From Clostridiaceae bacterium (GTDB lineage Bacteria > Bacillota > Clostridia > Acetivibrionales > DUMB01), in NCBI GenBank assembly GCA_012840085.1, contig DUMB01000085.1, forward strand, positions 124,001 to 188,000: DNA of 64,000 bases, written 5' to 3'. Under the pieces are notes generated by a model. It did not search any database and had not been told where the DNA came from. It worked only from the letters and a program-made list of their open reading frames with translations. Each line of letters opens with the position of its first letter. The first letter of the stretch is position 1. Position numbers and translations under genes: made by a program. Shown here piece after piece: positions 54,034 through 61,742 of the stretch.

Positions 54034-55434
54034 ATGCAAATATTCTATACCGTGCGTCCCGGTGACACGCTTTATAGCATAGCAATGCGCTGGTCCATTC
54101 CCCTGCAGGCACTAGTTGCTGCCAACAATCTTACAGCACCCTATACCATTTACCCCGGCCAGCAGCTGTCTGTACCTCCAGGTATAACTACATATGTAGT
54201 CAGGCCAGGTGATTCAGTGTATTCCATTTCTCAAAGCTACGGAATACCCATGAGCGTAATCATCGATGCCAACGGCCTGGAACCCCCGTATATAATCACG
54301 CCAGGCACTGTTCTGACAGTACCGCCAGGCGTACCTTTTTATGTAGTCAGGCCGGGAGATACCCTTTTCAGGATTGCAGCACAATACAATGTGACAGTGA
54401 ACGGACAGCCAAGGCCTGACCTGATCATAAAAGCAAATAACGGCCTTACTCTTGACATCATTCCAGGTATGAGGCTGCGGATTCCCTATGCCCCTCCAGT
54501 GGGAGAAGGGCCGCTGGCAGTTTTATTTACCGACGGATTTGCCAATTTTATATCAACTGACATTCTGGCTCCGACAGGTACGAATACCATTAAGGTAGAC
54601 GATACAGGCAGAATGTCCGCGATATTCTGGTCTCCCGACCGGAGCAAGATCGCTTACGTGGCAGATACCGGAGTCATTTCAATAATTACTGTATCGGCAG
54701 GAAATATTTCAAAAATCGATCAGATTGGGTTCCCGGCTTTTGTAGATTGGAACCCGGATAACCGCAGGTTGGTTTATTCCACCGGCAGAGTGATCCGTAT
54801 TTATGATGTTTTAAGCAATACCTATGTGTCCATAAATCGTCCCGGAGTTTCATATGCACAATGGTTCCCAAACGGGACGGAACTGCTCTTTGAGGCCAAG
54901 GATGGTGCGGGCATCAGCCAGTTATACAGAATCAATGCTGACGGGAGCAACGAAAGGCAGATAACAAATAACCAAAATGGTCCGTTGAACGAGGTACGGC
55001 TCTCACCAAACGGCAATTTTGTTTTATTCACGTCTCCTGGAGCGAGTATTTCAGAAATTTATACACTGGAACTGGCAACAGGAAGGATATTTAAAATTCC
55101 AGGAGGGCCTGAAGCTAAAAACTACTACCCAACGTGGTCTCCGGATTCTACACGTATCGCGTATAGTTCAAGCTGGTTCAGAAACGGTAAATACTATTCG
55201 CAGATACGCATGTCCGGAGTGAGAGGAGAAGGCGATACCATACTGGCAATTTCCAGCTGTTTTGCCACTCCTGTTACCTGGTCGCCTGACAGCACGAAAA
55301 TAGCCTATTTGTCCGGGTGCAGGGAGGATGTTCCCCCCGTAGAAGTGTGGAGTATAGACATCAGAAAGCCGGTTCCCGTCAATGTGCAAAGCGGATTTTT
55401 GTTCTTCAGCCTTGATTGGTCACCCACCAGGTGA
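54034..55434 (+). CDS. LysM repeat protein with C-terminal beta-propeller
   Basis: 466 residues. Three LysM domains (YTVRPGDTLYSIA, YVVRPGDSVYSIS, YVVRPGDTLFRIA; ~4, ~54, ~106) are followed by TolB/PD40-like propeller blades (FWSPDRSKIAYV, DWNPDNRRLVYS, RLSPNGNFVLFT, TWSPDSTRIAYS, TWSPDSTKIAYL). No signal peptide is evident, as for many spore-coat LysM proteins that assemble from the mother-cell side; that location is inference. A perfect 12-bp stem terminator overlaps its stop codon. Confidence 0.85.
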   Translation: MQIFYTVRPGDTLYSIAMRWSIPLQALVAANNLTAPYTIYPGQQLSVPPGITTYVVRPGDSVYSISQSYGIPMSVIIDANGLEPPYIITPGTVLTVPPGVPFYVVRPGDTLFRIAAQYNVTVNGQPRPDLIIKANNGLTLDIIPGMRLRIPYAPPVGEGPLAVLFTDGFANFISTDILAPTGTNTIKVDDTGRMSAIFWSPDRSKIAYVADTGVISIITVSAGNISKIDQIGFPAFVDWNPDNRRLVYSTGRVIRIYDVLSNTYVSINRPGVSYAQWFPNGTELLFEAKDGAGISQLYRINADGSNERQITNNQNGPLNEVRLSPNGNFVLFTSPGASISEIYTLELATGRIFKIPGGPEAKNYYPTWSPDSTRIAYSSSWFRNGKYYSQIRMSGVRGEGDTILAISSCFATPVTWSPDSTKIAYLSGCREDVPPVEVWSIDIRKPVPVNVQSGFLFFSLDWSPTR

Positions 55435-55448
55435 GCGACCAATCAAGG
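55410..55448 (+). terminator. Terminator overlapping the LysM gene stop
   Basis: CCTTGATTGGTC (55410-55421) pairs perfectly with 55437-55448; the stop codon is in the loop. Confidence 0.75.
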
Positions 55449-55484
55449 AAGCTCATTTCAGAATATATTCATGTGCCTATTTTT

Positions 55485-55742
55485 AAATAAAAATAAATCA
55501 GAAACTCACTCCTATAAATAAATCAGAAGCTCACTTCATTAACCAGGCTAAAAGCCCGCTTCCATAAATAAAGTCAGAAGCTCAACCCTATAAATAAGCC
55601 AGGAGTTTATTACGAAACATCAGGTAAAGACGTATTTCTACAAATTAGGCAGAAATTTATTTTTTTAAGCAAATCATTTTCACAAATAAATATAGGCTTT
55701 TCTCGCATATTTTCACAAATAAATATAAGCTTTTCTCGCATA
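55485..55742. repeat. Repeat-filled spacer after the LysM gene
   Basis: Degenerate copies of ATAAATCAGAAGCTCAC from 55485 to ~55620, then a 33-bp direct repeat (55677-55709 and 55710-55742, one difference; core TTTTCACAAATAAATATA). No gene. Confidence 0.75.
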
Positions 55743-55853
55743 ATATCATTTCTCACCAATTTAAACTAAAGAATCTTTTCTCACATAATTTTATCTTGCC
55801 TTTTATCTTGCCACAATCGGGCATTAATGACTGGTTTAGCCATCTTTGATTTC

Positions 55854-55904
55854 GAACAAATGTTCTAAGAGAATATTGTAAATTAAAATATTTTACCCTA
55901 TAAT
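55854..55904 (+). promoter_or_regulatory. LexA-type box and promoter, element copy A
   Basis: GAACAAATGTTC (55854-55865), the Firmicutes SOS operator pattern GAAC-N4-GTTC, then TTGTAA (55876-55881), 17 bases, TATAAT (55899-55904). The same set occurs at copy B. Confidence 0.75.
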
Positions 55905-55942
55905 ATTATGTGTAATCAGCAATCAGGTTTGAGACGGGTGAT

Positions 55943-55981
55943 ATGTCTTTGCCTGATAGACAAAGAAAAAAACGGTCTTGA
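55943..55981 (+). pseudogene. Residual 12-codon frame of element copy A
   Basis: ATG TCT TTG CCT then PDRQRKKRS and stop. The tail equals the C-terminus of the copy B peptide (PERQRKKRS). The peptide body and its ribosome site are deleted. Confidence 0.7.
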
Positions 55982-56043
55982 AAAACCGTTTTAGAATATA
56001 ACCCAATCGTACAAACCTGACAGCAACAAGTGTCGCTATCCTT
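55965..56043 (-). ncRNA. Predicted antisense RNA of element copy A
   Basis: Minus-strand TATAAT (56055-56050) with TTTCCT 16 bases upstream. The transcript would start near 56043 and end at the hairpin AAAACGGT/ACCGTTTT (55969-55992) followed by T-residues. About 80 bases; it contains the segment TGTTGCTGTCAGG conserved with copy B. Confidence 0.55.
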
Positions 56044-56121
56044 AACCATATTATAACACAGTTGCAAGTGAAGGAAACTGTTAAATTTGAAATAATAGGT
56101 AACAGGTTGCAAGAGGCTATT

Positions 56122-56994
56122 ATGTATAAATATAGTTTATTGGAAAATTTACTTTTTCCGCCTGTTTATTTAAATAAAAAGAAGCTTGGAGAAAAACTTC
56201 ATGGAAAGACAATCCTTATTACGGGCTCAAGCTTTGGAATAGGGGAGGAACTGGCTTATCAGCTGGCAGATATAAATTGTCATTTGATTTTGGTAGCCAG
56301 AACAGAAGAAAAGCTTTTAAAAATTAGGCAGGAAATAGAAAAGAAAAAAGCTAAAGTAAGTATTTTCCCTGCTGATCTTAGAGATACTGAAAAAGTGGAG
56401 GAATTAATAAATTTTATTCATAACTTGCCTAATGGTTTGGATTTATTTGTCAGCAATGCCGGCATTTCAATAAAAAGATCCATCAGAGATTCTTTATACC
56501 GTTTCCACGATTTTACCCGAACAATGGCAATCAACTATTTTGCGCCGGTTCAATTGTTATTATCACTTATTCCTCTTCTTGAGAAAAATAAGGGGCACGT
56601 AATTAACATATCTACGGTAAACGCTTTACTGATACCATTCCCATATTGGGCTGCTTATCAGGCGTCAAAATCAGCTTTTGATACCTGGTTTCGGTCTGCA
56701 GCTTTGGAATTAAATGCTATGGGCATTGCAACTTCTTCAGTATATCTGCCGTTAGTCAAAACACGCATGATCCTGCCAACGAAAGCTTATCAAAAAGCTC
56801 CTGCCATGAGTCCGGAGCATGTTGGGAAAATTATATGCAGGTTAATATACACACGAAGGCGCAAATACAGGCCTTGGTGGCTGTTACCAGGACAGTTTGC
56901 ATCAATTATGTTCAGAGGAATATGGGAGTTGGCTGTTCCGGCTATTATAAGAAAGAGATATTCCGGCAATTTTAAGAAAGAGAAGAAGGGATAA
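56122..56994 (+). CDS. Short-chain dehydrogenase/reductase
   Basis: 290 residues from ATG 56122 (AAGAGG upstream; the frame extends back into the antisense promoter of element A without a start site). Rossmann motifs are ITGSSFGIGEE (~33) and SNAGIS (~110). The catalytic Ser lies in NISTVNA and Y-x-x-x-K in YQASK (~180). The C-terminus is basic with a hydrophobic segment, so it may be membrane-associated. Its stop overlaps the start of the acyl-ligase gene (TAATG). The pair suggests reduction of an activated fatty acid or a similar lipid step; inference. Confidence 0.88.
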   Translation: MYKYSLLENLLFPPVYLNKKKLGEKLHGKTILITGSSFGIGEELAYQLADINCHLILVARTEEKLLKIRQEIEKKKAKVSIFPADLRDTEKVEELINFIHNLPNGLDLFVSNAGISIKRSIRDSLYRFHDFTRTMAINYFAPVQLLLSLIPLLEKNKGHVINISTVNALLIPFPYWAAYQASKSAFDTWFRSAALELNAMGIATSSVYLPLVKTRMILPTKAYQKAPAMSPEHVGKIICRLIYTRRRKYRPWWLLPGQFASIMFRGIWELAVPAIIRKRYSGNFKKEKKG

Positions 56995-58541
56995 TGGTAA
57001 TGTTCAGATTAATTTATACGATGTTCAAAATGAGGCTGTTCTCGCCCTTTGGCCTATATTGTCTGGTTTATGCTTTATATAAATATGGGATAAATATAAT
57101 GGGTTTAATAGCTTTTGCTGAAAAGGCATATGCTGATAAAACAGCGTTGGTGGATGAAAACGAAACATTGACCTATAAAGAATTGTTGTCACAGTCAAAA
57201 AAAATTTCCGTTATCCTGAAAGAAAAATATCAGCTTGGAAGAGGACATAAGGTTGGGTTTCTGTGCAAAAACCATTCCTGGCTAATCAAAGCTTTATTTG
57301 CCGTTTCCCAATCAGGAGCGGATATATATTTGCTCAATGCTGAGATGAGCAGCAGCCAGCTTAATAATATATTGGAACGGAGCGATTTTCGCCTGATTAT
57401 ATATGATTTTGAGTTAAATTCATTGATCGAAGAATCATCCTATAAAAAAGATAAGATTTTGAGCTATCACGATAATTTACCTGCGATAAACAATCTGCAT
57501 AATCAATATTTAGATGAAAGCTTGGATGAAAACATAAAAATAAAGCGTTCCTCAGCCGGCAAGCTGGTACTGCTGACAGGAGGGACAACGGGAAATTCCA
57601 AAGTAGCGGCGCATAAACCGTCACTGTTCAACTATCTGAATCCATTTGTAGCGTTAATAAACAGATTAAAACTTTTAAAATATAATACAGCTTATATAGC
57701 AACTCCAATTTATCATGGTTATGGAATTGCAGTCTTATTGCTGTTTATGGCCCTGGGGAAAAAAGTGATTATCTGCAAAGGATTCAATCTGCAAAAAGCA
57801 TGCAATCTTATCCGCAAGTATAATGTTGAAGTAGCAACTGTCGTACCATTAATGCTATATAAGATGTTGAAACATAATCCTGAGGATTTGAAATCTCTTG
57901 CCTGCATTGTATCAGGTGGGGCAGAGCTCAATCCTAAGATTGTGCAGGAGACATTCAGCAAATTAGGAGACGTCCTGTACAATTTGTATGGTACATCAGA
58001 GTCAGGCTTGAATATTATAGCGACACCCCAGGATTTAAGATATTCGGCAAATACTCTCGGTAAAAAAATTAAAGGCGTTCAGCTTAAGATATTGGATGAA
58101 AACGGGAATGAAGTCAAAGTTGGTGAGGTAGGGCAATTCTGTATCAAAACCAGGTGGTCAATGAGAAACAAAAGCAACTCATGGGTAAAAACAGGTGATT
58201 TAGGTTATCGGGATAAAAAAGGGTATTATTTTTTGTGTGGCAGAGTGGATGATATGATTGTGTCAGCAGGAGAAAATGTATATCCGGCTGATGTTGAACA
58301 GGTACTAAGGAATCACACTCAAATAGAAGACGTAGCTGTAATAGGAATAAGTGATGAAGTATTCGGGCAAAGATTGAAGGCATTTGTACTTCCCGTAGAA
58401 AATTCCAACTTAACAAAAGAGGAACTTCTGGAATGGTTGCGCACTAGGGTTGCAAGATTTCAAATGCCCAAAGAGATAGTTTTTGTCAGCCATATGCCAT
58501 ATACAGCCTTAGGCAAGCTTGATAGAAAGCAGCTGAAGTAA
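56994..58541 (+). CDS. AMP-forming acyl-CoA synthetase / ligase
   Basis: 515 residues of the ANL superfamily. ATP-binding LLTGGTTGNSKVA (~195), YGTSESGLN (~332), TGDLGYRDKKGYYFLCGR (~402), VSAGENVYPADVEQVL (~427) and the C-terminal catalytic Lys in TALGKLDRKQL are present. The first ~40 residues contain a hydrophobic segment. It activates a carboxylic acid as adenylate, probably long-chain. ATG 56994 overlaps the SDR stop; ATG 57000 is also possible. Right after it is a fragment GAGGGACGGTTCTGTGTCA typical of clostridial intergenic repeats. Confidence 0.9.
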   Translation: MVMFRLIYTMFKMRLFSPFGLYCLVYALYKYGINIMGLIAFAEKAYADKTALVDENETLTYKELLSQSKKISVILKEKYQLGRGHKVGFLCKNHSWLIKALFAVSQSGADIYLLNAEMSSSQLNNILERSDFRLIIYDFELNSLIEESSYKKDKILSYHDNLPAINNLHNQYLDESLDENIKIKRSSAGKLVLLTGGTTGNSKVAAHKPSLFNYLNPFVALINRLKLLKYNTAYIATPIYHGYGIAVLLLFMALGKKVIICKGFNLQKACNLIRKYNVEVATVVPLMLYKMLKHNPEDLKSLACIVSGGAELNPKIVQETFSKLGDVLYNLYGTSESGLNIIATPQDLRYSANTLGKKIKGVQLKILDENGNEVKVGEVGQFCIKTRWSMRNKSNSWVKTGDLGYRDKKGYYFLCGRVDDMIVSAGENVYPADVEQVLRNHTQIEDVAVIGISDEVFGQRLKAFVLPVENSNLTKEELLEWLRTRVARFQMPKEIVFVSHMPYTALGKLDRKQLK

Positions 58542-58683
58542 GACGAGGGACGGTTCTGTGTCAAATAATGCTTTTTGGATTTTAGGCATTCACGACACTA
58601 TAGTAGAAAAGGGTAGTCAGGCGAAATACGCCGAAAGGGCGCTGCTCATCAATGGACAGATAATAAACCGTTGGAGGTCGGGT

Positions 58684-59262
58684 ATGATAAGTAAACCTAA
58701 AAGCAAATTTAAGAGATTAATACCAGCTATGATAATAATCCTAATCATTATATTTACATATATTTTTTTATTTACTGAAGTAGGCCGTAGATTTGCAATT
58801 TATCATAATTATGTTGATTTAGTTGTTAGAATAGATAGCATCCAATGTAATATGGAAGGCATTAAAGTAGATTACATATATGAGACAGACGATGTACTAG
58901 AAACAAGTTTTTTTGATAACTATAGCAATAATATAGCTTATAAACGACGAAATAGAGTGAAGTTTAGAAAAGGTACTTATGGGGGGAATATTTTTAAATT
59001 CGTTATTCCCAAATTATATTTAAAAGATTTTGCAAGGGACATTGAAATAAGCTTTGGACATTTTAATACTAACTGGTGGCATATAAACAAGTATGTTATT
59101 GACGTTGAGATAACTCAAATATCTAGTGAAAGCGCAAATGTAACATTGACACAAAAGATTTCATGGGTAACTGATGGATTAAAAAAAGATTCTTTCGAGA
59201 AGACTATATCGAAGAAAATTACAGAGAACGACACTAGTGTTAGTATTTATACTGGTCCTTAA
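58684..59262 (+). CDS. Membrane-anchored protein of unknown function
   Basis: 192 residues from ATG 58684, which has GGAGG eight bases upstream. One N-terminal TM (~12-32), then a charged external domain with beta-strand character and no recognised motif. The frame is open back to GTG 58558, giving ~42 unrelated residues that look like a remnant of another gene. Lower GC and AT-ending codons set it apart from its left neighbours and suggest an acquired gene. Confidence 0.6.
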   Translation: MISKPKSKFKRLIPAMIIILIIIFTYIFLFTEVGRRFAIYHNYVDLVVRIDSIQCNMEGIKVDYIYETDDVLETSFFDNYSNNIAYKRRNRVKFRKGTYGGNIFKFVIPKLYLKDFARDIEISFGHFNTNWWHINKYVIDVEITQISSESANVTLTQKISWVTDGLKKDSFEKTISKKITENDTSVSIYTGP

Positions 59263-59352
59263 AATTCAAAGGTGCTAATTTGAATTGCTGGGGATTTCTG
59301 AAAGATAAAAAAACGATGAAATATTTATTTAAAAATGAAATGAGGGGTTAAA

Positions 59353-59493
59353 ATGCCTGGAGAAATTCTTTCCAGATGCGGGTACCGATATGACTTATGT
59401 CTGGCTTCCAGAGATAATGTAGAAAAGGATGGCAGGAGAAAGCTTCTGAGCGATGGGTGGTATAAGTATAAAGAAAATCATTTACGGTATTAA
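59353..59493 (+). CDS. Truncated DUF3795-like small protein
   Basis: 46 residues with GAGGGG before ATG: ILSRCGYRYDLCLASRDNVEKDGRRKLLSDGWYKY. This resembles the N-terminus of DUF3795 zinc-binding proteins, in which a C-x2-C pair follows; here one Cys is Tyr and the C-terminal CDGC part is absent. Probably a remnant. Confidence 0.4.
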   Translation: MPGEILSRCGYRYDLCLASRDNVEKDGRRKLLSDGWYKYKENHLRY

Positions 59494-59555
59494 TTCTTTA
59501 TGGAAAGAAAGAGCTTGATTGTATTTAAAACAGCAAAGATGAATTATCATCAAAA

Positions 59556-59687
59556 ATGTACGAAATCATAGAAAATACAAAACAATTTCATGATGGTATG
59601 TGGGTCCTTGTCAGGATTGACGAAAACTCGGATTTGATTGACTTATATGTTTTGATGAAGTGTAAGAAGCAGCCGGTAATAAAGTAA
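59556..59687 (+). pseudogene. Fragment resembling a DUF3788 C-terminus
   Basis: KMYEIIENTKQFHDGMWVLVRIDENSDLIDLYVLMKCKKQP matches the end of DUF3788-type proteins. The upstream part is out of frame and interrupted, so it is a decayed gene. Confidence 0.4.
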
Positions 59688-59795
59688 TCAATTTTTAAAT
59701 CACATGTATAGTAGTTACTTGAAAAGACATGCTAAAACCACAAAATAGTGTCACTACCTTAGCTAGAAATGCTTTGCTAATTATCACAACGTCAA

Positions 59796-59845
59796 GAACA
59801 AATGTTCGATTTTATATTGTAAAATTGTGACATGTAGTGTATAAT
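59796..59845 (+). promoter_or_regulatory. LexA-type box and promoter of the small-peptide gene (copy B)
   Basis: GAACAAATGTTC (59796-59807), then TTGTAA (59817-59822), 17 bases, TATAAT (59840-59845). The box is nine bases from the -35, a position at which LexA would block the promoter. Confidence 0.75.
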
Positions 59846-59977
59846 GAAAAAGTGATATGCGATCAGGTTTTAGAGGGGTGATTTGTGTCTCCAGGCTCCT
59901 TTCTTTGGATTCCCACACATGAGGATGGCGACGTTATAGTTGCTGCAGGGAATCTACAAAGGAAGGAGGTGGCCGAT

Positions 59978-60130
59978 ATGGATACTGATTTCTACGCAAG
60001 CATTGGCTATGCAGTTGTTTGGTGTGTGAAGTACTTATTCATTCCAATTGGAGTAGCTGTGTCTGCAAGAATTATTACAGATAGACTGCTTCGGCCACAG
60101 CCTGAAAGACAAAGAAAAAAACGGTCTTAA
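59978..60130 (+). CDS. Small membrane peptide, candidate type I toxin
   Basis: 50 residues from ATG 59978, which has AAGGAGGT at seven bases, the strongest ribosome site in the window. One hydrophobic helix (YAVVWCVKYLFIPIGVAVSA, ~10-29) is followed by a basic tail (RPQPERQRKKRS). This is the size and layout of pore-forming type I toxins. The 5' leader is ~125 bases and contains CTCCTT (59896-59901), perfectly complementary to the Shine-Dalgarno. The last codons form the left arm of the terminator. A holin-like or regulatory peptide is the alternative. Toxicity is inferred from architecture only. Confidence 0.65.
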   Translation: MDTDFYASIGYAVVWCVKYLFIPIGVAVSARIITDRLLRPQPERQRKKRS

Positions 60131-60193
60131 AAAAACCGTTTTTAATAATTAATTACCCCTTATAATCTGACAGCAACAAACGTCGCCATCCTC
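60113..60193 (-). ncRNA. Predicted convergent antisense RNA (candidate antitoxin)
   Basis: Minus-strand TATAAT (60205-60200) with TTTACT 16 bases upstream; transcript from ~60193 to the hairpin at 60118-60142 and its T-run. It overlaps the 3' end of the peptide gene. The first 27 bases repeat the sense of the peptide leader 59921-59948 (GAGGATGGCGACGTT shared exactly). Confidence 0.55.
60118..60142. terminator. Bidirectional terminator of the peptide/antisense pair
   Basis: AAAACGGT-CTTAAAAAA-ACCGTTTT with T-runs on both strands; the peptide stop codon is in the loop. Confidence 0.8.
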
Positions 60194-60383
60194 ACTTATA
60201 TTATAACACAATTGATTTTGAAGTAAACTGTATATTTAAAATAAAAGGTGCAAGGTCTTAAGAGAGATAAGGTATGATTTTATGTCCATCAATGCTTTTT
60301 AAGTGGAACGTTAGGTGAACTATTGCTAAAGTCGTCTATATGATTATTCAAATTTGTATAATAGAATAACGAGGTAAGCGATT

Positions 60384-60590
60384 TTGAAAAGAAGCTTTTT
60401 AGTTCTTATATCTATTATTTTTATATTGATACTATATTCTTGTGGAACTGCTGGTGGCAAAATAGAACCTATAAAAATCGAAGAGGTTGATTTTGATATT
60501 AACATTGCTACACAAATGGTTAAAAAAGGAGAGAAAATCATTGCAGATATAGCTACTAAAGACAATGATGTTCTAATAGGAGAGCTTTAA
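60384..60590 (+). CDS. Small lipoprotein
   Basis: 68 residues, TTG start with GAGGT upstream. Lipoprotein signal with lipobox LYSC (Cys ~20), then a short acidic/basic stretch. It may be the truncated N-terminus of a larger lipoprotein. It lies 50 bases before the YcxB-like gene. Confidence 0.5.
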   Translation: MKRSFLVLISIIFILILYSCGTAGGKIEPIKIEEVDFDINIATQMVKKGEKIIADIATKDNDVLIGEL

Positions 60591-60643
60591 TAGTAAACGC
60601 AATAGAAAAATAAAAAGTAATTTAAATAAATGGGGGTATTTTC

Positions 60644-61249
60644 GTGGAAGGAATTAATGAGAAATCAATTATTGTTAAATCCAAACTTGAGTTGGAAGAT
60701 TTTGTTCATACAAGAAAATCTCTGATACGAGTAAGTATCTTCAAAGGCATTTTCAAAAGCGTAATAATATATATAATTCTTTTTGTAATTATTTTAGCTG
60801 TTTTAACATCTTATCAGCCTTCTGATATGAATACCGCACAAGTACCGGATATAACAGAACATAATGCTGTAGATAATCCACCATTTTTTATTGAAATGTT
60901 ACCTATGATATCATTTGTGTTGTTTATTGTATTTTGCGTGTTTGGGTATAGATGGTTGATTAGATATAGTGCAAAAAAACATTATAACAGCAATAAACTT
61001 GCACGAGAGGAAACGACATATATTTTTACTGAAGAAGGAATTGAGCGCAGTTCAGAGTCAGGTACTTACCGGGCAAAATGGAATGAGCTGTATAAAATTA
61101 TTGAAACTAAAAGGGCAGTAATGCTTTATAGTTCAGACATGACTGCCTGGATCATACCAAAAAGGTTTTTTGAGGGGAATGATTTTGAACGTTTTGTTTC
61201 TTTGGCTTATCCCCAATTTCCAAAAAAGAAAATTAAAAAGGTTAAATAG
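60644..61249 (+). CDS. YcxB-like membrane protein
   Basis: 201 residues. Two TM helices (~30-52 and ~88-110), then a C-terminal soluble domain with TYIFTEEGIERSSESGTYRAKWNELYKIIETKRAVMLYSSDMTAWIIPKRFF, the YcxB-like pattern (PF14317). Function of the family is unknown. GTG start after GGGGGTA. Confidence 0.75.
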   Translation: MEGINEKSIIVKSKLELEDFVHTRKSLIRVSIFKGIFKSVIIYIILFVIILAVLTSYQPSDMNTAQVPDITEHNAVDNPPFFIEMLPMISFVLFIVFCVFGYRWLIRYSAKKHYNSNKLAREETTYIFTEEGIERSSESGTYRAKWNELYKIIETKRAVMLYSSDMTAWIIPKRFFEGNDFERFVSLAYPQFPKKKIKKVK

Positions 61250-61742
61250 TAAGTGAATACATTAAAATATTGAGTTTACTTTTTCTTTAAAAAAGCCTTA
61301 AGAAATACTTTATATAATTAAAGAAAAAATATTAATATCCATTGAAAATAATGATAGCATAATAATATAGATGATTTAATACTACCAGTGATTTAAAGTC
61401 AGGGGTATTTATATGGGAAAATGCTTTGGAATAAACCAAAGCGTTAAATTTTGTATATAACAATTTACCAAGGAGCTAATCTTACTATTTGTATGTAAAG
61501 TTGCATGCTATATAGATGAAGGACAGGATTTATCAAAAATTCGATTAAAGGAACACAGCTTTATACAAATCTTTCGAAATCTTTAAAATTCTTTAGAATA
61601 CCTTTTAAAATAGAGAATAACGTGATATGTTTAATGTAATAACACAATAGTTAAAATTTGGTTATGTGTTTTTATATAAATATACCGCTTCTCTTTAAGC
61701 CGGAAACGGCTATTCTTACGGGCATTAAGGTGGGATTTAGCT
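61250..61742. other. AT-rich spacer before the serpin gene
   Basis: No gene supported. It contains AACACA...TGTGTT (around 61640-61675) with T-residues, a possible terminator, and a small AGCCG-GAAA-CGGCT hairpin at ~61698-61711 in the serpin leader. Confidence 0.4.
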
